Of a stretch of DNA of 64,000 nt, positions 1 to 20,717 are shown piece by piece. Positions within the stretch are counted from its first letter, which is position 1, and each line of letters starts with the position of its first letter. The position numbers and the translations under genes are program-made. Origin of the DNA: Schizochytrium sp. TIO01 (lineage: Eukaryota > Sar > Bigyra > Thraustochytrida > Thraustochytriidae); NCBI GenBank assembly GCA_004764695.1, contig SMSO01000032.1, forward strand, positions 3,206,983-3,270,982, read 5' to 3'. Below the pieces are notes generated by a model, which saw only the letters and a program-made list of their open reading frames with translations, was not told the DNA's origin and made no database searches.

Positions 1-717
1 CCTCGCGCCACCTCGAGAACTCACAAAACCAGCAACAGTTGGAACCTGTCAACTGTTCTGTTCTGTTCTGACGGTTTCCCGTTCAGTGGCCGCGTTAAAC
101 AAGGGCCCTCCGACACAGAAACTGTGAATGGATATTGCAAGTGTTTGCTTGTTTTGGAGGTTTGAAAATACCAAATGATTGGTGGCAAATTTGGTAATTT
201 CCAAATATTTTAAAGCAGAATTTCTATGAATTCATAAAGTGAAAATTTTTGTGGGGAATTTCTTCCAAAAACTTGATCTCGTATTTTGGGGTCATGTTTG
301 CTGCATGAACAGTGGAAGTACCTGTGATACTAAGACGAATAAGAATATATACAAATATTTATTAGCGGATCAAATTAATAGTGCCTCAAACATGATAGCC
401 ATAAATAGAAAGTAAACAAACACTGGCTGATTTCGAACAACACCAGACATAAACTCCTACGTTGCACAGTATTGAAGCATGACAGCTAGGTGTGTATCTA
501 CAAGGGCGTCTTAATCATAAATGTTTTTAGTCCAAGGCTGCGTGTCACAGGCTGCTTGTGGCAGTTCGAAAATTGAACACAGCTCTTACATCATCACCTC
601 CTGGCGTAAGGACATCGCAACGACGTTAAAAAGGAGAATCTTTCTTGAGGTCCTCGCCCTCTAGGCCGTGTCTATACAAGTTATCTAATTAATTCATTCG
701 CCTTACATTCCATATTT

Positions 718-754
<37 letters not shown>

Positions 755-3372
755 TGATAATAATAATAATAAAAATTTTAAGAAATATAATAAAACTCTT
801 CCTTCTTTCAAGTTGAAGATTTCTTTGACTATTCCATCTGAAAAGAAATGTTTAAAGAAATACCTTTCAATCGAAAATCCTTTAGAGTTAAAAAGCAGTC
901 CTCTTATTGTGCACGCTTAAGTGCAACAAGGATATTGCACACCTCTCCAAGAAGAAAAAGCTCCACAAGTAATCATGCCCAAAACACACAAAATAATCAA
1001 TCAGTCAAGTCTCACCGGCGACATAAGCCAAGTCTTCTTAGCCCACACATAGCTAACCTAACTGACTCACATGAGCTTAGTTTTCTCAAAGAGCTGCGAC
1101 TGCGCTCCACGCACGCAACCTCTTCGTTCACCGTTCTGAAGGCTAGCGTATCCTTCCGCGAATCCCTTCTTTCTTCTCTCCGATTGCCTTTTAATCAACT
1201 AGGAAACGCAACACTGATTGAACTAAAGAAGTAATCAGATGATACCTAGAATGAGTCGCAAAACAGTGCACTAAGAGTGAAAAGGGTCCAAGAAGAAAAA
1301 TGGGTTCTAAGCCATTTGGGAAAATCTTAGTAAACATTCATAAAGTGTTTTGAGTGGATGGTCATAGTGAGAATACTGAAGAGTTGTGTAAGCAAGATGA
1401 GCGTTAACACCAGATAAACAAGAAAGAACTGCTTTGAACGTGAGGAACTGAGGATAAGTTTAGAGGTTGGTGCAATTCTGTCCGTCTCCATCTTTGTATA
1501 TCTACAAGCTTGACATCGCAGTAGTAGAGCCCATTAGGATGGTGTTATCCCCGGTAGACTCTTGTTAAGTACAGCTACGAAAACCTAGACACCCGACACT
1601 GTCGTTGAGCCATAAATGTTCGGGTTTCTTGAGAACTAGTTGTGATCAGTGTTGTTGCTTTGAATTTTCATATGGGTTTCATACCAGACGTGATTGTTTC
1701 CTTCACCTCCATTTGAGCGCAGGTCATTGGTGTATTAACTTATTGACACGATCAAACAAAATAAGGTCATCTCGAAACTAGAAAGTTCTGTTGCACTATA
1801 CAACTCCACGGCTAATAATACTACAATCCCTTTGCTTTCATATTGAATGTGCATAACTCAAAACAATTACTCTCGTCGTTAACTTATGAAGCAGACTAGT
1901 ATGTGGAGCCGTCCAAGCAATGGAGGTCGTGAAAGGAAAAGAAGAAGGAAGGCAAGGCATCCACGGTAAGGCTCTGCTCTCACGGACAATTTATACGACG
2001 GGCGTCCACCTCATGAAGAGTGCCCACACTACTGGGCGTCAGATGCCCGGTGGATTGAATGCCGTACGCAGCTCTTACATCTTTATCCCTTGATATAGGA
2101 CGATAGAAGCTGTGCTAAAAAAGAGATTGCTTATTGAGTTTATCGAAAAAGTAATCAGAGTAGGCCAGAAATGAGGCGTTAAAGTGCACCAGACTTTGTT
2201 AGGGATATTTCCATGATACTGTTGACTGCTCGAGCTTTTGAGTGATCACACGCTTCTTCTAGCTACTTTTTTATTTGAATACCGTCTATATCAGGATACT
2301 TTACCACAATACAGAATCTCAGGTTCGCTAATATAGCTATTGCATAATAGCTTCTGCAATGGACCGCACCGAGGTAGTCTGACAAGAGCACGAGCTTTAG
2401 TAAGGTGGTCGGTGAGACCTGATGAAGAGAGTGAAAGGGAAAGAATATTATTGAGTTTATTGAGCTTGTAGACACAGACAAGCTGAAAACACAGATTTCG
2501 CGTCAAAGGGCCCAGTTAGTTTAGATTCGGGTAATACACCTGGATAGATATGGCTTTGGTAATAAATGAGGCCTGAACAACATGCTATTTTCAACGCACA
2601 ACAACGCACAACAACGCCATCCTTGTTGGAGAATGGCCCCATACTCTCGTCGTCAAGTACTTTGCAACAGCTTGTTGGTCATTAAATCACATGTGTCATT
2701 TAACATTTTGTCTGGCAGCTATAGAAAAGCAATCGTCAAGCTTCCCCATAGACGTTGTTGCAGAAGTTGTTGCATTTTCATAATTTATCGAGCCTTCTCA
2801 AACTTGTAGAGGTCGCCCTGAGTAAACTATGAACTTAAAGAAGCTGAAACTTGAGTCATCCGAATAATGACAACCGAAATTTTCGGATGGGGATCTGAGG
2901 AACTTAAACACGACTTCCAAACTCACATTCAAAACTCCAAAATACGTATGAAGAATTATGGACTTATAAGGCATTATTTGACGTAAGGGTGGATTTATTT
3001 TATTCATGCAATGACCCTCAAGCACTTTTTTCTAAATGCAACCTACTACGGAGTTTTGAGCATTGCGGCAATTTTTCACTTCACATCTTGCAAATCACTG
3101 ATTGCCACATGCACGTTCACTAGTCCTGTCTTGTGCTCTAACATCTTTCAAAATATTGTCTATGACTCTTACGGCGTTTAATTTATTCGCTTCGTAAATT
3201 GTCAATCTCAGTATTCAATCAAAATGTTTCCATCACCTACACGCTCTATATTATGATGATTATTATTTTCTAGCACGTTCATAATCCTGAAAATCTACAA
3301 AATTGTAATATCATTCACATAGTTTATATACAGCAACAAGGTTTGATAAAGAATAAACTATTTAGAACTATT
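1..3372. other. Intergenic region, no gene supported
   Basis: AT-rich sequence with no recognisable protein family on either strand. The longest ATG-started frame (848-1234, +, 128 codons) is rich in Ser, Lys and Arg, matches nothing I know and has no splice or context support, so I do not call it a gene. A short TAA microsatellite lies at about 722-771. The right end abuts the 3' end of the minus-strand LRR gene. Confidence 0.6.
722..771. repeat. (TAA)n microsatellite
   Basis: About 16 near-perfect TAA units, interrupted once by ACAATG. It lies in non-coding DNA and no function is implied. Confidence 0.9.
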
Positions 3373-11943
<8,571 letters not shown>

Positions 11944-11976
11944 CGCGCAGCAAGTAACGATCTATACCTTAACTAG

Positions 11977-12126
11977 CGGGGGCGTGCGTGTGCCTTTTCA
12001 GCTAAGCTCGTGGCACAGTCCCAGTCGTTGCAGAAGGTTTCGAACCTGCTGGACGTAAAGCTGCAAGTCGATGACCGGGCTCTGCACACATGGTCTGACT
12101 TACTGAGTTATTATGGTTTTCCCTAA
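11977..12126 (+). pseudogene. Orphan terminal-exon-like fragment
   Basis: The plus strand has a good acceptor (pyrimidine-rich run ending TTTTCAG at 12001). It is followed by 41 codons to a TAA at 12124-12126, encoding a protein-like stretch beginning AKLVAQSQSLQKVSNLLDV. Base composition is richer in G+C than the flanks. No upstream exon is available, because the DNA to the left is the LRR gene on the opposite strand. I do not recognise the family. It could be the 3' remnant of a gene truncated when the LRR locus formed, or chance. Confidence 0.3.
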
Positions 12127-13515
12127 GAAGGAGATGCTTCTTAGTGCTCTCGAGGTAAAAGGATACTTTACTAGTTTGAACCTAACCTTGCCTACTCAGC
12201 CTCGGGTTCTGCATGTGTTTCTCGCTCTTTCAAGACTATTACTATTTCCTAGAGCCTAGTCCTAAAATATCTTATGCAGTGATATTGCTCCAGAAGTTCC
12301 AGCAATACTACCCCTTAGTACTAACTACTATGAACTAGTTAGTCATAGAAGTAAGAAGTAAACGACAACCCATTTAATACTACGTATATATACAGTACGC
12401 ACCAAATTCATTGTACATTCGATCATACCACGCGGGTAACACCTCATCTCATTCGCACTGAGAAGTAAAGTCGCGTAGGGCCGGGTCAGTAGTATGATAG
12501 GGGACTGCATGCGAAGCCCCGGTGTTGAATGTTTTTTCTTCCCCTTTTTTTTTTCTCTTTTTTTTTTCCCTTTCGAACAACTAAAAAACAGGCAACATCA
12601 TTGTGCAGAGTCTAAACCTCCTTGAACGCATGCTAATGATATACGTCATTGAGCTTGTTCACTCGTGGAAGCTGCATTACTTATTTTCATCGACGTAATC
12701 ACTTGTACGCAGAGCAAAGTTTGCATTCTGATCACCATTTTGTATGCAGATCGACTAGAGTGACAATGAGGTGGTCGCAGACGCTTCACCATAGCTTTCG
12801 CCAAACTTCTGGGACTTGATACTTGAGACGAACCACTTGTGCTGTGCTCAGCTCCTGTGCAATATTTTAAATTATGTTTGTCTCCTTCTAGAAGATTTTT
12901 GCCTATCTGGAAAATAAACTAATGATTATCTTGGCCCCCAAAAGAAAAGTATTCCTTTTAGGTGTCCTTTTAGATGCAAAGATCTTCTTTGCATTCTGCA
13001 ATTTTATGGCAAGTTAGGGTGAGGCGTTCACCAAGAGATAGCGTAGATAGAGGAATGAAGGAAAAGAATGGTTAGCATTAACATTCAGGAACTGCTGACA
13101 AGGTCCATCTTGTCCAGGTCTAGGGAGTGGGATTGTGAACATTCTACTTGTAGATACATACCTATGTACATACTTAGCTGTTATACTTCAATTAATTGTG
13201 AAGACAACACTGCACTTGCTTCCCTGCTCCTGAGCTTTGAGAGGTATAGAAAGCTAGCGATTTAAGGGTTCTACCTGCCCAAGACAAATGAAGAAAGTTT
13301 GATCATTTCCGAATTTCGTTCCTCCTTTGTTTTGTTCCCAGGAAAGGAATAGGGACTCGATGGATTAGTCCTCCACTTTCCATTTAGAGACGTAGTAGTA
13401 CTTCTCCAAAGTACTACTGCATATTTACTACTATGATAGTACCTACTTAATATATCCTAGTACTTGTCAGATTTTTATAAAAATTAAAAGAGTTTTCAAA
13501 AACTCTGAAAAAGAA
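12127..13515. other. Intergenic region between LRR gene and tRNA-Gly
   Basis: No recognisable gene. Contains a C/T tract at about 12540-12570. A 65-codon open stretch at 13068-13265 (+) has no family resemblance. Confidence 0.6.
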
Positions 13516-13586
13516 AGCGTCAGCCGGGAATCGAACCCGGGGCAGCCGCATGGCAAACAGCTATTTTACCACTAAACCACTGACGC
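13516..13586 (-). tRNA. tRNA-Gly (anticodon GCC)
   Basis: Read on the minus strand, the acceptor stem GCGTCAG pairs with CTGACGC at the 3' end. The D arm contains TGGTTTAGTGGTA (A box). The anticodon stem GCTGT/GCGGC encloses the loop TTGCCAT, placing GCC at positions 34-36. The T arm is CCGGG-TTCGATT-CCCGG (B box). There is no intron and no encoded CCA. A T-run (TTTCTTTTT) directly follows, as expected for a pol III terminator. The base in the discriminator position is T (U73), which is unusual because eukaryotic cytosolic tRNA-Gly normally has A73. Confidence 0.95.
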
Positions 13587-13899
13587 ATCTGGACAGATAT
13601 CAGTTTGACAGTGATGAACAATATATACATTATATTTTAATATAAACTTTACAAACGTAAGTTAGAGTATTAGGTACTTACTGTATACTTAATGTATATG
13701 TGAAGAAGGGAGATGAGATATTTGATCATAAAGTGAGTCAAATTCGCCAAGTAATCAACGTGACCAGTGTCAAGAGTAACTTTAGTTGGAATAACTTTGC
13801 AGTATTGGTTTGATGGATTCTCAAAGAGGCTTTCCCTGTCTTCAGAAAAAACACAAACAAAATTAGAGTAGATATACTTTAGGTTTAAATGTTTTCTGT

Positions 13900-16800
13900 T
13901 TAGGATGAAGAGTCAATGTCACACACGTCAGAGATGATTTCATCAGAAATTGACATCAGACCATTTGCATCTGCTTGAACTTGGAGGTCCTCGACCGATC
14001 CAAATGCTGCGGCCTTGACTCCGTTTCCTATGCGCACAAAAACCAGATATACGTCATCATCGGTTCCAAGAATCCCGTCAGCACCCTTACGTAAATCTGC
14101 AGCTGCCTTCTTGGCACACGTTTTGGGGTTCTTCGGGTATCCGTTAGCCTTGCAATCGGTATTTTTGGTGGGATTTCCATCTGTAAGAATAATTGCGACC
14201 CTTCGATCAAGCCCAGAACGAATTTCAGTGTTCGCAAAGATTTTCTGTGCCCTGATTAGCGCACCGCCAGTACCAGTGCCAGAGCTCACTCTGGGTACTG
14301 TATCCATGGTAGTTTGAAACAGACTTTGTGAAGTAGCAATCGTCGAATCAAAATCCCACAAAGTAGTCACACTACTGGCAAAACGAACAGCTGCCAGGCG
14401 AGAGTCCGAGCTAGTAGAACCGACCTGAAACGCGCTTCCGAGAGCCTGGATAAACTCCGTTAACTGGGCCCATTCTGTACTGCTCACGGAACCAGAAGAG
14501 TCTAAAATGAACAATACATCATTGACCTTTGGGCCACACGGGATGACAGAAAACCCATATGAATTGAGTGTTGGTGCCGCAGTGGGTGCTATGGTGCCGT
14601 CATCAGAAGTTGAAGAAGAGTCTTCAGTGGGAGAGGAGGTAGGAGATGCGGTTGGAGTACACCCTGCCGTAAGACCAGTGATGAAATCAGCAGTTGTAGA
14701 TTTTTTCTTGCCAGCGCTCTTACGAAGAGAACAAATTTCTTTACTTGCTTGATATACCCAAGCTACACAACTAGAAGTACTGTAACAAATCTCTGCGCAC
14801 TCTTCTACGGAGGCGATGTTACCTGTCTTAAGGAGAGACGCTCCGTTGTACATGTAGAATTGTGAGTAGCAAGAACTTGGCGAAGGGCAAACAAAAGTGC
14901 CTGCGATTGATTTCTTGTTTTTCTTCAGCTTAAAAGTTCCAGATTTGAGCAAGCATACCTTGCTCTTTGAGTTCCACGAATAGCCCGTACATTGATCTAC
15001 GCCGATACAAAGCTCACGGCAAGCATCAATACTCTCGACCGCTTTTTCAGTGGACAGTGTTTCACCACCGGACAGTTGAGCTTGGGTGATATCACATCTT
15101 GCAAGTGTTGGAGCTGAAGTTGGAGAATTCGTGTCAGTCTCCGATACTCGCACTTCTGTAGGTGCATCAGTGGGCGAAGGAGTTGTTGGAGCATTTGTAG
15201 GTGCATCAGTGGGCGAAGGAGTTGTTGGAGCATTCGTAGGTGCGTCAGTGGGTGAAGGTGTTGTTGGAGCATTTGTAGGTGCATCAGTGGGCGAAGGAGT
15301 TGTTGGAGCATTTGTAGGTGCATCAGTGGGCGAAGGAGTTGTTGGTGCATTCGTAGGTGCATCAGTGGGCGAAGGAGTTGTTGGAGCATTCGTAGGTGCA
15401 TCAGTGGGCGAAGGAGTTGTTGGAGCATTTGTAGGTGCATCAGTGGGCGAAGGAGTTGTTGGAGCATTTGTAGGTGCATTCGTAGGCGAAGGAGTTGTTG
15501 GAGCATTTGTAGGTGCATTCGTAGGCGAAGGAGTTGTTGGAGCATTCGTAGGTGCATCAGTGGGCGAAGGAGTTGTTGGAGCATTTGTAGGTGCATTCGT
15601 AGGCGAAGGAGTTGTTGGTGCATTCGTAAAATAGCGAGCCCGTCCGAAGTTGAAGGCAAATGTCATCGTGTTATAAGTCTCCCCGTTCCACACCCAGTAT
15701 ACATCTGTATCAGTCAGACCCTCAGCTGGTAGACCCCAGACACCGTTGCCATTTTGAGTATAGACTAAATCTTTTGAAGATGCATCTGTGAGGGTTGGTT
15801 CGATGTACCACTCTAAAGAATCAGGGTCCGCATTCATTACTGTGGACCCGTTCGTTACATATCGTGTTCCACATGCATCAATCACAGCTTGAAAACCACC
15901 AACAGAACCCACATCTTTACATTCGAATTCAAGATGTGTGTTGTCAGTCAAATTGATAGTTTTCGTGAAGGTGTTTTCCCATTCTGTGATGTCCCATTCT
16001 CCTGTACGATCGCTCGCCAATTCTACAAATAAACTGTCGTCAGACAATTCGTATTGTCGAAATTGCAGATAATTGTCACACCGAGCCTCAATTGTTGCAG
16101 AGGTGCACTCCTCGCTAGGACATTCCAAATTGAACCCAAATGTCATGGTATTGAGGTTATTGTCATTCCAAACCCAAAATGTATCTTCATCTTTGAGTCC
16201 GCTGCCAGTACTTCCCCACTTACCAGCGCCCATAGCCGTATAGACAAGGGTTGAAGATGAGGAGTCAGACTTGTCAGGGTTGATGAACCATTCGTATGGG
16301 CTTGGGTCACTTTCAAGAGTAACACTTTCATCCGTGATAAACCTGTATCCGCAAGCTTCAATTTCCGCCACAAAGCCTCCGACATCGGAAATATCTTTGC
16401 ATTCGAATTCTAAATGGGTCTTACCAGAAAGATCGACAACTGTAGTGAACGTCTCTTGCCAGTTCTCCAAATCCCAATCACCAGTGCGATCGCTAGGCTC
16501 TTCGACATAAGCGTCATCCGTCAATTCGTATTGGCGGAACTGAAGCTTATTGTCACATCTAACTCTGATTGTAGCATTATTGCAGTTGCAGAGATCAGCA
16601 TTGTATGAACCACTTGTAAAAAGCTTGGTTGGGCTTTGGGTCGGGGATGCGGTAGGTTCTGGCGTGAGTTTTGCTGTCGGTTTTGATGTGGGACTGTGCT
16701 TTTGCCCCCAATAAAGTACCCTTCGATCTCCCACTGCATCATCGCTTTCTACGGGAATATTCGCAGCCAAAGTAAAGAGTTTGCGGCTATCTGTTGTAGC

Positions 16801-16926
16801 TTCGATCTCAGACTCCGCTGCCAAGTCATGAACAACGCTTCCAGCAGGTTTTGCAGCTTTTGCCATGTAAATTATGGCTACGAGGGCTACAAGAGCAGGG
16901 GCAAACCATCTGTGAGGGTTCCGCAT
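13900..16926 (-). CDS. Secreted adhesin-like protein: duplicated N-terminal domain, Thr/Pro repeat, PAN/Apple modules, vWA domain
   Basis: 1008 aa from the first ATG (16926), which directly precedes a signal sequence or anchor (MRNPHRWFAPALVALVAIIY). The frame is open further upstream but without an ATG. Residues about 110-430 hold two copies of an unknown Trp- and Cys-containing domain, both carrying LQFRQYEL and HLEFECKD. Residues about 435-590 are 12 copies of NAPTTPSPTDAPT. Two Cys-rich PAN/Apple-like modules follow (EACRELCIGVDQCTGYSWNS; EECAEICYSTSSCVAWVYQ). A short second Thr/Pro linker leads to a C-terminal vWA domain from about residue 800, with the MIDAS motif DSSGS and later ILTDG. 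This suggests a cell-surface or extracellular-matrix protein binding ligand through Mg2+-dependent vWA contacts. The true ligand is unknown, and no C-terminal anchor is seen. Confidence 0.85.
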   Translation of the reverse strand: MRNPHRWFAPALVALVAIIYMAKAAKPAGSVVHDLAAESEIEATTDSRKLFTLAANIPVESDDAVGDRRVLYWGQKHSPTSKPTAKLTPEPTASPTQSPTKLFTSGSYNADLCNCNNATIRVRCDNKLQFRQYELTDDAYVEEPSDRTGDWDLENWQETFTTVVDLSGKTHLEFECKDISDVGGFVAEIEACGYRFITDESVTLESDPSPYEWFINPDKSDSSSSTLVYTAMGAGKWGSTGSGLKDEDTFWVWNDNNLNTMTFGFNLECPSEECTSATIEARCDNYLQFRQYELSDDSLFVELASDRTGEWDITEWENTFTKTINLTDNTHLEFECKDVGSVGGFQAVIDACGTRYVTNGSTVMNADPDSLEWYIEPTLTDASSKDLVYTQNGNGVWGLPAEGLTDTDVYWVWNGETYNTMTFAFNFGRARYFTNAPTTPSPTNAPTNAPTTPSPTDAPTNAPTTPSPTNAPTNAPTTPSPTNAPTNAPTTPSPTDAPTNAPTTPSPTDAPTNAPTTPSPTDAPTNAPTTPSPTDAPTNAPTTPSPTDAPTNAPTTPSPTDAPTNAPTTPSPTDAPTNAPTTPSPTDAPTEVRVSETDTNSPTSAPTLARCDITQAQLSGGETLSTEKAVESIDACRELCIGVDQCTGYSWNSKSKVCLLKSGTFKLKKNKKSIAGTFVCPSPSSCYSQFYMYNGASLLKTGNIASVEECAEICYSTSSCVAWVYQASKEICSLRKSAGKKKSTTADFITGLTAGCTPTASPTSSPTEDSSSTSDDGTIAPTAAPTLNSYGFSVIPCGPKVNDVLFILDSSGSVSSTEWAQLTEFIQALGSAFQVGSTSSDSRLAAVRFASSVTTLWDFDSTIATSQSLFQTTMDTVPRVSSGTGTGGALIRAQKIFANTEIRSGLDRRVAIILTDGNPTKNTDCKANGYPKNPKTCAKKAAADLRKGADGILGTDDDVYLVFVRIGNGVKAAAFGSVEDLQVQADANGLMSISDEIISDVCDIDSSS
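15157..15624 (-). repeat. 39-bp coding minisatellite, 12 copies
   Basis: Twelve in-frame 39-bp units encode NAPTTPSPT[D/N]APT inside the vWA protein. The Asp/Asn choice and a few silent changes are the only differences. It forms an extended, probably O-glycosylated stalk (inference). Copy number is likely to vary between strains. Confidence 0.95.
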
Positions 16927-19900
16927 GATTCGTAACTCTCGATGGAATGATCTCCTTTTCAGATTTGCTTGATTGATCGATCTCCTTTTCGGATTTGCTG
17001 GCACAATCTGGGCGCCGTATTTCAAGCACGTAAGGTGGAACTAATCTCAAAGATGAAATTAACTAATTTATGAAAGGCTTAGAATGGGACACCAACACAA
17101 AATGTGAGAATCAACTTGTCCAGCTTCTTGATGAACCGCAGTGCAGGCTCCGCGCTCATGGATATTTCGGATTTTTTTTTTTTAAAATCACTATTTTTAA
17201 AAAGTAGAAAGAGGTTTTTTAATTTAAAAGGGAAACATATGACTGGGTGATATTCGCTCTGATATTTCTGACTAAGGCGACGGAGCAATAATTAACAACG
17301 CAACTGAAAGAGGAGATGCGTGTCCATGAGCTTGTTTAGGAAGGACATTCCGCGCAAGAAACAGAAAAGGCGGCGATTGATAGACTCATACTGGTTTGTT
17401 AACAGTATAGACCAGATTTAATGACTTCTTTGAAGAGTTTTCAAAGTGTTGCATGTCCCATCTAATCCTGTTATCTCTTCTCAAACGCAGCGATTTTTAT
17501 TTCAACAACGGATTTTTTACAATTTAATTAAATTTTTTAAAAGGAAGATAATAAGAACAGTAATAGAAAAACATGTAGAAATCACAATACAGCAGGAAAG
17601 TGGATCTTGAGAGGCAATTGTGAGAATAGGGCAAGCTGAGGTTTTTTGGCGCGAGGAAAAAAAGTGACCAACTTCACCCAAACTATCTTCTTTGTGACAT
17701 GTGACAAGTTCAAGTTGTATGAATCCTGAAGTTGAGGGTTCCTAGTCAAAGAACTAGGAACCTCCAAACAGGATACCATTGAACCAGCATGCACCCACGA
17801 CTTGAGTGTATAATCACCACTCATGAAGTATACTATGAGAGGTGTTATTGAGCATTTTTGCTTACTTTTGAAAACCTTCTAAAAGTATACTATCGCTTTC
17901 ATTGCCAGTCTACCCGAAATCCAATTTTTATGTACCTGCTATGCTGCAAGAAGCCTAACATATCTCACAAAACCATCTCGTTTTTTAAAAGAATCTCTTG
18001 GGCGAATAACATCGCTTTTAACGATGTTTTTTATGCAACTATTCGCACACACAGTCAAATCGTTTTAAAAGTCGCAAATCATTTCAAAAAATAAGCAATA
18101 GCACTTTTGTTGCTTAAGAAACTATGAAATGTGCTTGGAGAATCTGTCCTAGTGGTTTTAGAATTGTGCAAAACACAGTATAATGATTTGTTCCAGCCGT
18201 AAGACACTGTCCAAGTCCTTTAATACGATTTCAACGTCTCTCTCTTGCAACCTATCAAAATTGAGTTTTTTGTTATGGATCTACTCAAATATCAACATCA
18301 AATGACACACCTCTCCATTCTTAGATATACCGACTTGCTGTAGCTTGCGCACATAGACCAAAGTAAAGGAAAAGCTGAGCACTTTGCACTTCACAGCGCT
18401 GGTTTATGCAACTTCGGTATTTAAATGGAACGCTTTTAGTTATACAAGGTTTGGTCAAGCGTTCAGTCTTAGGGGAGAAAGGGGAGAACCCTCCTTTAAA
18501 AAGGGGCTCTCAGAAAATAGCGATGGTTGCTCTTGGCTATCATTTAGAGCCTACTTCATAACATCAGGATAGGCACTTTGGTTTGTTCACCAGCAATTAG
18601 TTCGAGGTTTTGGATTGCCGAAAGTTACTTTACTTTTCAATATGATCCAAACGATTCAATACCAGCAATAATCTTCTAACTTATCTTGGGAAAGGGCGAC
18701 TTTGTTGCCAAAGAGGTATCGAGAGCTAAAATGGACTTGAATCGACCAAATCTAGATGGGTTCCATTCATCCAGCACTGCAACATGGACTCTGAGCAGCT
18801 ATCTTCGCTTATTCATGGGCATTCATGAGCAGGATTATTTTCATCCAAGTCCCAAAGGGAAGGTTCAGTAGATGATTCCCTCTAGCTCCAGGTTCGATAA
18901 AGCAGCCATTTCACTGGTTTCTGGAGAATGGATTCAATGCAGCGATTCGAGGTGCGTCGTTACATCGGCTAGTGCATTGTCCACAACATTGATATGTGGA
19001 TGTTAAATAGAAGTGCTGTGCTCGTGAATTATCGAGCATTAGCATACCAGTGTTGCATGTGGCAGGCGTCGTCAATAGGCCTGTCTTCCAATGATCACGA
19101 ACTTCGGAAAAAATTAAAAACAATTAGGTAGAAGTGCCATAGGTAATACTAATAGCACTGCTTTCTTTTAAGGCAAGTATGATACTGGATAACACAGTAA
19201 AATAAAAATTTTCCTTTCTTCCTCCGCGCCTCCCCGCAGTACCTCTAGTACCGCATCACCCACCAGGAGGACCGAGGAAAGAAATCTGAAGCATTCACCA
19301 AGCTATCACGAGATACCCCATTCCGTCACTACTAGGACCTGTTCATTAGCTTGGAAGAGAAGACTCACGTTTAAGGGTAGCGGGTTTTCACCAGCCAGAG
19401 CGATTGATCCTTTTACTTCGGTAAAACTAAAGTTAAAACAAATGAGAACGTGCTATCGATGAAATCTATCTCATTAGTACCAAACTTTGCTGGACAATTG
19501 ATGGATCTCCAACAAGTACTGCATTTGACCTACAAAAAGTTATAGTAAGGAAGATGGGCCAATTGCCAAAATAATTATTTATATATGTATGTATGCATAA
19601 GACCCGCTATCGATGACACAAAATTGATGAATAGACGACAATCAGAATAAATGTGCCTGCTTTCTATAAAGGCAGTTATAGCTATAAACAGTTTCCACTG
19701 GCATTTTCTCTGATTGATTAATTCAGAATTGATTGTCTCTGTTCACTATCACTAGTCTATTCCATGCCTATGAAGTTTTGCATAGTAAGTTCATGCTTGG
19801 ATGCAAAAGTTTCCTGCAAGAAAATAAACTAAGAAAAGTCAGATACACTGGGAAAAAGTGCTCATCCTCCCTGCAGTCTCACTATCCCGTAGTATGAGAA

Positions 19901-20681
19901 CATAGTTTTATTTGCAATTGAGGTTGAAATTGATCAACTGCTAGAGGTCAATTCCTGAGCAGCCAGCGGTCGACTGGGACGATGAAGACAAGGAACTTAG
20001 AAAGCCTGGTAAGGCTTAAGAACGCATTGTATACTTAGGCGTGTAGAGTTACTAGTCTGCTTATCTCGAAGATGAAAACCCATGTGGTGGGTTGTTTTCA
20101 TATTCTAATTAAGAGACGAAGAAAGGCCTCATCTGTATTTACGCAGATCTCAAAGGGTCGGGTTTGTTGATTTCCTCAACCAACAATTTACGTTGTCCTC
20201 ATAAATCTCTTGATCATCATTGAAGAAATATACATCCTTGCAAACTCCGTGCAATGTCTAGTCAAGCTCGGTTCGATGAAGATAGACACTCTTTCTTCGT
20301 ATTAGGAAAGCTATGGCGTCAGAAATGAGATATTGATACAAATATCTCAAGCACTACAACTGCAATCTTTCTCTTGCCGTATTACCGATACATCAAGCAT
20401 AAGACAAGACCCCAAGCCTCGTGTCATTAGCCTATAATGAAAATTATGTTAAGGACCCGTTTTGCTGCAGGTTGACGTGTAATTTGATTAGAATAAAGAT
20501 TGTTTTTTTTTTCCGTCATTCTGGCAGATTATTGCTCATACGTAAACATTCCTTGGACGTACCCCCTCTCCTCTTTGATAGAGTCCTTATCACTATGGCT
20601 GTGTAGGAGTCTTCCTGAAAACTAGATAGCTTCTAACCAACTGTCATTTGGGCTAGCTTATTGAGCGGTTCGATCTTGAAC

Positions 20682-20683
<2 letters not shown>

Positions 20684-20714
<31 letters not shown>
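20684..20714. repeat. (CT)n microsatellite
   Basis: About 15 CT units in non-coding DNA. Confidence 0.9.

Positions 20715-20717
<3 letters not shown>

Noticed and set aside
848-1234. 128-codon plus-strand frame
   Set aside because: Low-complexity Ser/Lys/Arg composition, no family match, no splice or context support.
12031-12055. GGTTTCGAACCTGC resembling a tRNA T arm
   Set aside because: No acceptor-stem pairing or anticodon arm around it, and it sits inside the exon-like frame at 12001-12126.
14997-15659. Frames with long Leu/Arg/Met/Gln or Val/Gly/Ala/Phe repeats across the Thr/Pro region
   Set aside because: Other-frame shadows of the 39-bp minisatellite in the vWA gene.
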